DNA of 64,000 bases. It comes from Piezodorus guildinii. Taxonomy: Eukaryota > Arthropoda > Insecta > Hemiptera > Pentatomidae. The position numbers were made by a program, and so were the translations under genes. Below are positions 1 to 12,000 of this stretch, piece by piece. Position 1 is the stretch's first letter, and each line of letters begins with the position of its first letter. The DNA lies in the NCBI GenBank assembly GCA_023052935.1, contig CM041292.1, positions 78,687,669 through 78,751,668 on the forward strand. The letters run 5' to 3'. The notes under the pieces were generated by a model. That model saw only the letters and a list, made by a program, of their open reading frames with translations, was not told the DNA's origin and ran no database searches.

Positions 1-508
1 TTTTTGCAATACTAATTAGACGATATGGTTAATTTTTTTGAATCTACAAAATTAAAGGTAGTTTAAAGGAAAAACATTTATATCGGGATTTAAGCCCTGC
101 CAGACTATTTTAATCAGAATGAAACCTACATGATGTTAAGCCCATTAAATTTTACATGGATATAGCGAGTTTAATCAAAATCGTCAGAACCGTTTTCGAG
201 AAAATCGAAAAAAGGTGTAAAATGCATGGTATAAAGTGGCTCTTCTGGTAAGCTCATTTTGATGAAAAAGGTTTTGTAATGTCTCGGGCGTATATTTGTC
301 TTAAATATGAAATTTCAGTTTTATAGGACTTTTCGTTTCTGACCGGGAATTACCACAACAGACCTCTTTGCGGGACTTGGTTATTTGGACTCTCTCTCTA
401 AGTAGTCTCTATAAGGAGACCCTAAAACGTGTATTTCCGTTGAAAATTGGAATTCGAAAATTTTCACAATCGCAATACTTTCCCTTCCTATATATAGTAA
501 GTGAAAGT
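1..508 (-). repeat. Dispersed repeat family A, truncated copy
   Basis: Minus-strand copy of a repeat found at least eight times in the window. It ends at 496-508 with AGTAAGTGAAAGT, the reverse complement of the ACTTTCACTTAC start seen in plus-strand copies. Shared internal blocks include the GAAATTTCATATTTAAGAC-type segment and a CATGCATTTTGCACC-type segment. It lies in the GATB intron and is cut by the window edge. Confidence 0.8.
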
Positions 509-935
509 AAAAAATGAGAGTGGACTGTGATCTTTGAAAGATTCACTAGCTTTTCACCATGATCAAACATCATCAGTTAAATACCTCATTGAGACTTTAA
601 AATAGTGTACACAAAGTTTATTATTAATGTTAAAATAAACTTATTATTTATTTCATTAATTTAAAAAGGAGACTGATTTTTTTAAATACTGATTATTATT
701 TATTTAAAGAAACTACTTGGCTAGTAATTTTCAACTCATTAGTCAACTACAATCTTTCCACACCTGATAATCTTCATGCAGTAGTTAATGGAACAAAGAT
801 ACATCTGTGAATGTACATATTCACAGAAAAAAACAAAATATACATCATGAATAATGTTGTCAATATATTTATATATAATTAAAAAAATTACAAAATAACA
901 TTTGGTAACAAGAACCATAATATGAATGTACTTAC

Positions 936-1417
936 AGGAAGATCAGCATAAAAGTAATGTTTTCTATCAAAATATGAAACCGGGTTTACTTGACAAGACA
1001 GAGCTAATGCAGTTGAAACACCTAACTCAACACATCTTCTATTCAAAGCCTAAAATAATTTCAATATTTAAATTAAATATATTACCAAAACACACAATAA
1101 ATATTCATAAAAATGTATTGTTACTGGAAGTGTGCCAGGAATCGCAGCATCGAACAAGGATACATTTGTATTGGCCGGAGCACCAAAAGTAGTTGGAGAT
1201 GAGGAAAATAGTTTAGAATGACTTTTTAATTGTACATGAATTTCTAATCCAACTACTGATCGCCATTTTTTACTAAAATAATAAAACTTTAATTAAGAAA
1301 GGAAAAATCAACAAGTGAACGAAAGACATTTAATTACCGTTTTTTGGCTATTAAGCTATCCGATAATTGTCCCAAATTTCTTTGTTGAGAACCTCTAATA
1401 AGATGTATTAATCTCAT
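936..1417 (-). CDS. GATB: Glutamyl-tRNA(Gln) amidotransferase subunit B, mitochondrial (5' part, three exons)
   Basis: Partial gene running off the left edge. Coding exons read on the minus strand are 1417-1338, 1272-1125 and 1049-936; each is bounded by AG/GT and the phases join (80, 148 and 114 nt). The start at 1417 gives [15 protein letters not shown]..., basic and free of acidic residues, as expected of a mitochondrial targeting peptide. The second exon carries [10 protein letters not shown]...SKLFS, the N-terminal GatB signature, then [20 protein letters not shown]; the third carries NRRCVELG and [12 protein letters not shown], the strongly conserved GatB core. The family acts with GatA and GatC to convert Glu-tRNA(Gln) to Gln-tRNA(Gln) in mitochondria. 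Less than half of the protein is visible; the expected next segment (GYQI-like) is not found between 1 and 935, so the next intron must extend beyond the window. Identification is by recognised motifs, with high confidence. Confidence 0.9.
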
Positions 1418-1915
1418 CGTTAATACTAAAATAAATCAATATTAAAAATATATTTGGTATGGACAAATTCAAATTACATTTTATGCCCCCTAAGAGGAAT
1501 GACGCCAAAGCACATAAAGTAACAAGCAAAGAGAGAAAAATAGTAAAAGTGTTGAAATACTTTTTGAATTCCTTAGAAGTATAAGTATGATATGCTTCCT
1601 AATTTAATAATTATTTTGATTGCTCAATAATATAATATAATATAAATGGAGTAAATTTCCAGACATTGTATTATATTATTATTGTAATGTGTAAGTTGTA
1701 ATTTTTAAAATTTAACTCATAAGTGAAACCTCAATAAAAAAATTCAACGATTTTGAGTCGAAAGACTATGTAATTTAAAATAATTTCAATTTTTTCAGGG
1801 AAAATAATATAAGTGATGATGGATATTTGAAAAAGTACTTCTTCAATCAAGCTTTGGCTACAATCAACTACAATTAGTACGGTTTAAGAACAGATGCTTA
1901 ACTAGTTTTCAAGAA

Positions 1916-2395
1916 TTTTTTTTGTCAGATACTTTATTCTTTTCAACTAAAATTTAAGTCCTGTAGTAAATCATGATGTCGAGAGATTCCCGAGGCCCAA
2001 CTGTCAACTGTTTTTCCAAGCGAATGATAGGTAATGCATTGGCTACCTCATAGAGCTCGTACATTCGTTGCCTTCTCCACTGGTCTCGATGTTTAATGGA
2101 CTCAAAAATACTCCATAATACAATATTTTTCTATAAAATATAGTTATTTAATCCTTTCCTAAAGCTGTTACAGTCCAAGTTTCGTCTGCGTTTTTAAGAT
2201 CAGGCATGCTGGGGGTTTTCTAAATTAAGCACTTTGTTTGTTGACTGGTCAAGGGCTTACGGAGATACTTCCTTAGGCCTTAAATGCATCTGATGTCCAT
2301 CATTGGTCTCTGACTTGATTTCACCGCAATCATTGTCTTAAATACTTTAAAAGGTCTTGTTCAGGAAGCTGAACTTCGGACTCCATTCTTTAGAT
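1916..2395 (-). pseudogene. Apparent processed pseudogene, parent not identified
   Basis: Read on the minus strand, a methionine at 2386 opens MESEVQLPEQDLLKYLRQ, then the coding-like text changes frame at least twice (segments such as ETNDGHQMHLRPKEVSP and MPDLKNADETWTVTALGK) and ends in a clean open stretch from about 2135 to a TAA at 1954-1956 containing QWRRQRMYELYEVANALPII and LEKQLTVGPRESLDIMIYYR. An AATAAA follows at 1938-1933 and a run of eight A (minus sense) at 1923-1916. Stop codons, frameshifts, no retained introns and a poly(A) remnant after a polyadenylation signal point to a retrocopy. I do not recognise the parent protein. An alternative is a multi-exon minus-strand gene whose last exon is 1954-2131, because a TATAG acceptor lies just before that open stretch. 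Confidence 0.45.
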
Positions 2396-2699
2396 TCTGT
2401 GGCGCTCCCCCATTAATCTTTTTTTATTTTTCCAATGGTATAAAAAAAAACAGTTTATGTTACAAGATTTTTCCTAAAGAACCATGTGGGCTTAGTATGG
2501 AACTGATATTTAACCGTTAAAATCCATCTAATTACTTTTTAAACAAAATTGTTGCTAATACAAAACTTGTGCTTTTTTTTGGACATAATAGGTGAAAGGC
2601 TTTTTTAGAACAACTCTCTTAGGAAAATTTTATTTTCTTCGTGCATTCCGTCCTGTCCTATAAGTCCTGTAAAATTCACATTAACTAGGGCACTCTTCT

Positions 2700-3185
2700 A
2701 AATGGAGTTCTTATTCTAGGATTTTTGTGATACGTAGAAATAATTGGGAGCCATCATCAGAACATCCGTAAGCTATGACAAGCATAAACTCTCAGTTTAT
2801 GATTGTCATAGCTATGAGCCGAAACGTAGGCAAAATTAAAATATTTTTCACACTACTGACTCCCGATTATTTTCATCAATGATAATTTCAACAGTCGACC
2901 ATAGATCCTGAATATGGGATTTTAGTGGTTTTGTAAGTCATGATTATTTCACTTCTGACATTTGATGCTGGTATGTTAATGAAATAATCCGGAGTCAGCT
3001 TTAGATTTTTCTTAATGTCTCCTACCTTTTGACTCGTACTTGTGAAACCACTATCAGGGAATGGTTTGAAGCACAGTTCTCGCTTTAATCTCTCAGTGCT
3101 TACATGCCCTGATCATGACTCACGTGGTTAGGCCGAAACGTTGGCAAAATCAAAAAAGTCTTCGACTGAATCCTAATTATTATTT
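2700..3185 (+). repeat. Two degenerate copies of a CCGAAACG-motif repeat with hairpin
   Basis: Two stretches share the order: GCCGAAACG(T)NGGCAAAAT, then an AT-rich spacer, then a GACTCCCGATTAT- or GAATCCTAATTAT-like block and an AATGATAAT end (about 2817-2885 and 3130-3192). The first is preceded by a hairpin at 2773-2815 whose 20-nt arms differ at one base. A related fragment follows at about 7018-7110. This looks like the end of a retroelement family; class not resolved. Confidence 0.5.
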
Positions 3186-3763
3186 CCATAATGAATAATC
3201 TTGTACATTTCACTCTGATATTGTATAAAAACAATATACTTTTCATTTCTGGTATGTGGTTTTACTTTTCGGGCCTTCTTTTAGATTTTTTATTTAAAGG
3301 GAAATATATAATGTGATAATTGTGATTAAAAAATTAATTGAATATAACTTAAAATTCTGAATACTTTTGATGTTGTGTTTGATTGTTGACCCCTTTGAGC
3401 CATGATATTATTGAATCCCTTACTTTACTCGAAATAGATAGCTTGTTAAACAAATTCAAATAAATTAATATAGAATTCAAAGTTGATCATTAACTAAGGA
3501 CCTGATTTTGTGGTCAATTGATTATAACACCAATTTTTTTTTTTTAACTCAATATTCATATTAATGATAATAAACGAACCAGAAGAGAGAAAAAATTGGC
3601 ATTGTTTTTTTTTTATGATTTTAATTTTTCGGAAAGTGATCTTAGTAACACAACCTAAATGTTTGTAAATGACAATATATTTAAAGAAAGGAGGGATAAT
3701 CAACTACTGACATGTGATTAAGCTGGAGTATGGAGGATCCGGTGCGCCTTTCCCTATTGACGA

Positions 3764-3773
3764 GTCACGTGAC
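3764..3773. promoter_or_regulatory. GTCACGTGAC palindrome upstream of IPO7
   Basis: A perfect 10-bp palindrome with a CACGTG E-box core lies 76 bp upstream of the IPO7 start codon in a locally GC-richer patch. bHLH-ZIP factors of the USF/MITF/TFEB type bind this class of site in animals. A function here is inferred from position only. Confidence 0.4.
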
Positions 3774-3849
3774 ACTAGTTTCTTATATTTTAGTACTCGT
3801 TTTATAAATTGTTGCACATATCGGAGGTTAGCATTCTAAGCTTTCAAAA

Positions 3850-6016
3850 ATGGATACTAGAAAACTTACGGAAATATTTAGGGCTACGATTGATCCCAAT
3901 CAAAGGCAACAAGCTGAAGAACAACTTGCACAGGTTTGTTTTAAAAGCATGGCCGGTGGCCATGGATTTGTATTTTGGTTTTTATCTTATATTCTCAATT
4001 ATTACTAATAGAAGTATAGGATAATTGTTCTAATTGGTGGTATCTTTGAATTGTAGACAGAGACAAATGTCTATGACTGTTCCTTGTTAACTTGTCTGCT
4101 TTATAAATGTTCTTATATCCTAAATTTTACAAATTACCTGTTATTGAGAATTATAAAAGAATTCATTATCCTTTTTAGGTTCAAAAAATCATTGGGTTTG
4201 CTCCTTCCCTCTTACAACTAGTTATGATGGCAGATATTGACATGCCCGTGAGACAAGCAGGTATTAAGTTTTTCAGTTTTCTAAGATTTATAGTCATTTG
4301 AAAGTTAATTCACCATGATATTTACCATTTACAGCTGCAATTTACTTAAAAAATCTAATAACACAGTATTGGTCGGACAAGCCAGCAGAACCTGGTCTTC
4401 CACTCCAATTTTCTCTTCATGAACAAGATAGATCAATGATAAGAGATTCAATTGTTGATGCGATTGTTCATGCTCCAGAATTAATACAGTAAGTGCCGCT
4501 GTTAAATTCTATTATCTAGTGTTTTTGTTATATATATATTTAACTTATTATCTGTAGTAGTGATGTTCAGTTCTGAATACTTCTGGGTTTAATTTTAATT
4601 TTGGATTAACTATTTCTTCAGGCCTCAACTAGCTGTATGTGTTAATATAATGGTGAAGAATGATTTTCCTGGAAGATGGACTCAGATTGTTGACAAGATT
4701 AGTATCTATCTTCAGACTCCTGAAGCCACTGGATGGTCTGGTGCATTGCTGTGCCTTTATCAGTTGGTTAAAATATACGAGTATGTCTGATCTATTACTT
4801 CTATATCTCTAATTAACACTTAAGTAGCATATTAACTGTTTAAGATAAAAACAATAAACATTTTTTGTTGTAAATTAGTAAGTAAATATTGGTTGATTTA
4901 AGTGTTCCCTTAATTTATCTTCTGAAAGTACATGCCAAATGGCTTAACTTTTATATGTAATTGTTCTTTTAACGGACGGTCAATGAATAATATGGCAATA
5001 AGTGAAAAACGTTTCCAAGTTATTCAATATTTTTCAAATGTTATTGTTAATTAATTTTTTTTAATGATCTAATAGCACCCTTTTGTTTGACTTATTGTTA
5101 ATGATTATATTTTCACATTGGCCATAATTAAGAACATTTTTGATATTGTAATATTTTTATATTCGTTGTCATATTATTCACTGTATTTGTTTTAATATTT
5201 TAATAATGTGTATTTATGCTTGATTAGACCAAACTAACTTGTTTATTTGATATCACATAATATCAAGTTATTATTATTATTTATTTTTTATAAAGATATG
5301 AGATATTTGTATCAAGTTCTACAAAAATTCAAAAACCTGGACTAAATAGTTCCCCCATTGATATTTGAGGTATTCCGATTTTCCAATATAATAAACTTAT
5401 TTAATAATTCAAGAAATGGTGCTAGAGATAATGTTTGAGCTACATCTCAACTTATGTTGTGATCTTAGGGAGGGAGAGAAATAATAAATGATTTTCTATA
5501 ATAATATTGATTTTATTGTAAAATAGGGGTCTGTAGTCTAGATAAAACAATGAATTATGCACTGACCAAATTCCTAAAATTGTTCTTTGGTCTTCTATAA
5601 TTTCACCATTAAGAAAAAAAATCTACAAGCAATGAAGGGTCTTGAATTGGAGTCAGGACATGATAATGGAATTGTTGTTTCTAGGCTTTGTGGCTAATTT
5701 TGGTGATTTGGCCAAATAATGCCAGGTTTTTCCTACACTTTCGGTTACTCACTGTTCGGAGGCTGGGTGAGCCTGAGGAGGATATCATTAATTAGGGGGT
5801 TCACTTAAGTTTGTATGATGTTTATATTACAATAATTCTTGTAATTGACTAATTTTACTTTCATTTACCTATATATGAAATATATGTATAGGAAAGTATT
5901 GCGTTTGTGAAAATTTTTGAATTCCAGTTTTCAATGGAAATACACTTATAGTTAGCGTCCCTGAGTTTTGAGTGCCAAGTCGTGGATGTGTTGTGTGTGT
6001 GTGGTGTGTTGTTGTC

Positions 6017-6068
<52 letters not shown>

Positions 6069-9000
6069 TGTGTGTGTGTCGTATGTGGTAGGTGTAGTGC
6101 GGAAACAAAAAGTCCTATGAAACTGAAATTTCATATTTAAGACAACTATGCACCTATGATGCTACAGCAACTTTTTCATTAAAACAGCTAACCATAAGAA
6201 CCACTTTATACCATGCATTTTGCACCTATATATGTTTTTCTCAAATATGGCTCCTAACGATTTCGATTGACTCGCTATATAGATGTAAAATTGGACAGGT
6301 TTTAATATCATGTAGGTTTTATTCTGATTAAAATAGTCTGACAGGGCTTAGATGCCAAAATTTCTTCCTCTTAAGTACCTTTAATTTTGTCGATTTTATA
6401 AAATTTTGACCATATCATCTGACAACCATTATATGATCTGAACTTGCACGCAGTCCACATTTGTTCAGATTACTTAGAATGCTTGATCAGCTAGTATAAT
6501 GTAATTACATTATATGCTGGTTTGGTATTAATTATTGTTTAAATTTCTAAAACATGTCCTGATGATTGAGATATATACTTAAAATGTTGGCATTACGATC
6601 TCATGAAATGAATGTAATAAAGAACTATAAGTCAATTAATTGCATACCTCTTTATTATTGGATCTTGTTTTTTCTTTATATTATCATTGATTCAACTTAA
6701 ACTTGTCAGCAGATACAGAAAACAAAATGACCGTGGTCCGCTTATTGATGCTATGAACCTTCTGCTTCCTCTCATATATCAACTGTGTGTTCGTCTACTC
6801 CCAGATGAATCTGAACAATCTGTGCTTCTTCAGAAACAAATCTTAAAAATTTATTTTGCTCTTATTCAGGTAAAGAGTCAGTATATAATAAAATAATCAA
6901 TTAAAAATTATAATTCTTACCAAGTTACAAATTAATTGCTATATCCCGAATAGTTAAATGAGTTAAATTAAAAATAACTGCTCAGTCATAAAGTTTTATT
7001 TTGTCCAATTTGATGGATTTTGATCATGGTAGTTCGTAGAGGTATACAATATAATTCAACTTTCTGACTGAGTCCCAACTATTCTTTCTTGGATTACATC
7101 AACAGTCAATCACACTCCTTTATAATTGTACTAATTATATTTTATTAATATTTCAAGTTTGCTCTACCACTTGAATTGATAACTCGAGATGTTTTCTCCC
7201 AATGGATGGAAATATTGAGGCAGATTAGTGACCGGCCAGTGCCTGCTCATACCAATCAAGTTGATGAGGATGAAAGGGCAGATTTACCCTGGTGGAAGTG
7301 TAAGAAATGGGCTTTACATATTCTTCATCGTATATTTGAAAGGTAATTATTTATTTGAGTTATTTTGTCCACAATTTTGAATACGTATTTGTTTTCTATT
7401 AATTAGTTGTTCTATGGAGCTGAAATATCATCACCTGGGAGTCACTAATTTTTTCTTCATTTCCAATTAATTTTGCTTGTCATTAGTGCACCCATATTGA
7501 TTTGGAATCCATCACTTTCTCAAAATTGATATGTCTATGTTCACTTTATCTCCAGGTTTTGTATTTTATCTTTGCTTCATTGATTTCTAAGCCATGTCTG
7601 GACTGATCTATGCCACAGAATACTTCTGGGATCTTGATCAATCATCAATGATGTCTATTTTGTTTGCATTACTTAGGGGTTGTATGTGTTCTTAAAATAT
7701 TGTTCCATAGAGCTATATTTTGCTTTTTTAACTGCATATTCCATGGATAAGTATGAATGTATAATTCAGGCAAATGCTGTAAATTATTTAGGATGATCTT
7801 TAGTAATCTGTACTTATTACATTCATAAAGAGTCTTGAGTCCAGTATATTTAGTGATTCATACTGTTTCTAGACCAATGGCCGTGCAAGAAGGTAAGGTA
7901 ATTGGGCCAAGATCCCTCTCGGCTGCAGTTTTCTGTTTTCCAATTATTGGGTACCGTACCCCCTTTATTGAAGCTGAATGTGCCTTAAGAGGATCTTCCT
8001 ACCTCAGGGTCACCCTACAGCTGAAATAACTGAATACATAATAATATTGCCACAGGCGGGATTTGAACTTAAGAACCTGAGAACTTTATTGCTCTACCAG
8101 TGACCTTGCCACTCCATCCATTTATCAGTACTGTACTCATATCTGTTGTAGTTAATTTAATCTAGCATATTAGCTATTTTGAATTTGATATATTTGACGT
8201 GTTTTAAAGGGTCTTCACTTATAACCCGATCATATGTAGATCTATGAGCTAAATTTACGAATTGTTGGGGTCTGTTACTAAATTTGCTTTTAATTAATTA
8301 GGGAAACCCATAGATTCTCTATGGATGTACATAAGTTGAATAATTTGTTAGTAGTAGACCTTCTCATCCTGAAACCACCGTGTCAAGGCTCTAATTCTTG
8401 CTCCGAACTGAATTATCTCACAATATTTTCACAAAACAAAAATAAGTATACAAAAACAAATTTTTTTACTTATTTTTGTTTTTCTTTTTTAAAATTATTT
8501 GCTGTTCTTCAATATTTTAATTATTTATCTTTTTATTTCTTACTATAGCCAACTACTATAAATTCTTCCCCATGGGAGAGGCTTTTATCTATACTGTTGC
8601 CAATAAAGCTATTATTATTATTTTATTTTAACATAATAATTTTTTTATCATTCTCTAAAAGAATAACACATTTTTAAGATTTTTTTTATTATTTGTTTTC
8701 AGATATGGTAGTCCAGGAAATGTTGAAAAGGATTACAATCAATTTGCTGAATGGTTTCTTAAAACATTCTCAGTTGGAATACTTGAAGTTCTGTTAAAAA
8801 TTCTAGATCAGCATACTAGAAAAATTTATATATCTCCAAGAGTATTACAGCAAACTTTAAACTACATCAATTTAGCGTAAGTTATTTTTGTGCTTTATGA
8901 TTACCTGATAATTATTATTTACAGTTCTTGAAGTTGTATTCTCACCTTTGATCAATGACCCCTGTTTCTTAAGTTTTCTGTTTTCTTTAAATTTTGGAAA

Positions 9001-12000
9001 ATTCCATATCTATCTTAGTTAACTTTGATATATTATGCATTTATTGCAGCCTACTATTTTGTAATATGAACCTGAATACTGTTCTGTTACTTCATAGTTG
9101 CCTAATTTGTGCCTCTGATGAATATCAGCCATGATCGAATTCCCTTTTACAATCACATTAATTTCCATATTTTATGTATATAATATTTCCTTATGAATAT
9201 ATGTATTATTTTTTAATATTTATACAATATATTTTACATAGATATATATATTTTTTTGACATAAATTTGAATTAAAAATTTTTTTTCTGTTTCAGTGTAA
9301 ATCATGGTCACTGTTGGAAATTTTTGAAGGGACATATGTTTGCTATTATACAAGATGTTATTTTTCCTCTAATGTCTTACTCTCAGGCAGATGAAGAGAT
9401 GTGGGCTTCTGATCCGAGAGAATATATTAGAATTAAATTTGGTAAGACATTAAATTGTTTTTTGCAATGATGTCAGAGCATTTTTCGTTTTGTTTTTAAA
9501 GCAAAAAACAAAAGTAAATTTAAAAAAAAAAAACAAGAATTTAATTATGTTGTTACTTTCACTTACCTTTATATGAAACATATAGTTAGGGGAAAGTATA
9601 GCGATCGTGAAAATTTTCATTGAAAAACGTTGGGAAAATAATTAGATAACTAAAACTAAAGGAGAAAAGTTTTTTATGCGATTTTTGAACAAATGAGCCC
9701 AGAGATGTGTTATCGAGCAGCTGCTGTGCAGCCATGGATTTGTTTGAACATGCAGTAACTTGTTGTCTTCTAGGTCTTTGTGTCAAGTTTCCTTGCTAAA
9801 CTTTAATGTACCTTGGTATAATGAGTATTTGAATGAATAGCTCAACTCATTTACAATTTTAATGGCTTGATTTTGTTATTGAGATCCTAGGAATGGCTTC
9901 AAATGATCTATGTTCTTATTACAGAATAAAGATTGTATTAAGTATGTTTGTTCTGTCTATTTGTTGGTATATAATGATTTGTTGTTAACCATTTTATCAA
10001 ACCTTTTTACTAGTTCTACTGCATTTTTTATTAACCTGAAAAATAATGGTTTTTTTTCCACTTAAAGCCATTTGTAGGTTATTTTACAGATTGTGACTCT
10101 GCTCCTTGAGAGTTATAGGTGACTGCATCACTGATTTAGTTTTCTAAGAACACTTTCAGCAGCACTCATTTGTTGATCTCTTGGATGATGTCCGATTTAA
10201 TTTCACATCTCATCTGGCCAATCTACTGATGGTGGATTTGGTGATACGTTCAATAATAACTCTTTGCCCCTCCTTTGACCAAACCCTTTTCTGTGTCCTC
10301 TTGGCTGGTCACAGAACTTTATTCAACTTGACTCACTGTCCTAACTCCTTACTTATATTGGTTGGTCCTTCAATTTGATTGGTCCTTATGCAGGCGTTTG
10401 GTATGAGCTCTGGTTGACTGGTTCCATGGTAGTGTTGGAGGAATGTGTATTTTATATTTACACCAGTAGTGGCCTAGAGTGATGCACTAGATTTCTTTAG
10501 TCCATTGAGATTTGTGTCTTCATTGATATTAGGCCTCCTTTGATATATAGATTCGGTCCTGGGAATCCCAATTCTCATCATTGATTCTAAAGTTCATCCC
10601 TTAACTTGTCATTAATTTTACTATTTAATTTAAATAATTGTTTTCCTTTCTATCATTGAACTGTAAGCCTTTCCTTTCTGTATTTTAACGCTAATACATA
10701 CTTTTAGATCCATACATTTTTTTCCTACTTTCAAGCCTTTAATGATAAACTGAAAATTAAAACTTGCTGATTCCATTTATTTTCAAGTAGCAATGTACTT
10801 CCCTTTTTAAGTTCGGTCTTGTTTTTGTTTTACCCAGAATTAAATAAAAATTAAAGGTTTTTTTTTTCTTCTTAGATTATAATCTCTTATATAACTGACA
10901 ACCCACACAGTTTTCTCATTTAATTATTATTTCTCATCAAATTGAAGAATCAATGATATATCAGAATTTAGTTTGAATAATTCATTATGACTTCAGATAT
11001 ATTCGAAGACTTTGTATCACCTATAAGTGCTGCTGCAAGAGTTCTGCAATCATCCTGCAAGAAAAGAAAAGACATGCTTCAAAGGACAATGCATCTTGTA
11101 TTGCAAGTTCTTACTTCTAGTAGTGAACCAAGGCAGAGAGATGGAGCTCTTCATATGGTATATTTTAAATATTTATTTATTATTGTAAACATTGCCTAAC
11201 CCAGTTGAATAAATTTAAGTTGATTTATACTTTAATAGGTTGGTACCCTTGCTGAAGTTCTCTTTAAAAAGAAGCAATATAAAGAGCAAATGGAACAAAT
11301 GATGGTCCAGTATGTTTTCCCTGAATTCCAAAGTCCTCATGGTCATATGAGAGCAAGGGTAAATATATTTCCTTGTTAGTTTAGTTGTGTTATTGAAGAA
11401 TAGATTTTATTTTTCAAAATTAATAATTTCTGTACAAATGATATAAAAGGAATTTTAAAACTATTTTATTAGTAATCAAATTAAAAATTAGATAATTGAT
11501 ATACTAATGATGGATTGATTATCTTTGCAGGCTTGTTGGGTTCTTCATTATTTCAATGATATGAAGTTCAAGTCAGAAGAAAATCTAGTTAATGCACTAA
11601 GGCTTACCACCAATGCTCTACTCACAGATGCGGAATTGCCTGTCAAAGTTGAAGCAGCTATAGCATTGCAGGTTCTTCTTAGCGACCAAGAAGACAAAGT
11701 TATGCCTTTGCTTGAGCCTCAGGTTGGAGCAATTTATTTATTCATTATTCTCTCTTGATCGTAAATATCTATTTATTGTACTCTCTTGATTTAAAATTGT
11801 TATTTATTCTCTTATTGACATGTTTTAAGGTGAAACCAATTCTTATGGAACTCTTAAATATAATCAGACAGACAGAAAATGAAGAATTGACATCTGTAAC
11901 TCAGAAGTTCGTATGCACTTATCCAGAACAAGTGAAACCAATTGCATCTGAAATCTGTCAACATTTGGTAAGTTGTTTCAGTTTGTTATGTTAAAAAAAA

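Larger units (their letters stand above)
1418..3849. other. Divergent spacer between GATB and IPO7
   Basis: The two genes are transcribed away from each other from start codons 2.4 kb apart. The spacer holds the retrocopy at 1916-2395, the CCGAAACG repeats at 2700-3185, and an E-box palindrome near IPO7. I see no other gene; the remaining sequence is AT-rich without recognisable coding content. Confidence 0.7.

Noticed and set aside
5869..6134. Two minus-strand open frames rich in His/Thr
   Set aside because: They are translations of the (TG)n microsatellite inside a repeat copy; low complexity and no homology expected.
10100..10600. Coding-like stretch in IPO7 intron 8
   Set aside because: Short open pieces on both strands but no recognisable motif, start, or splice context.
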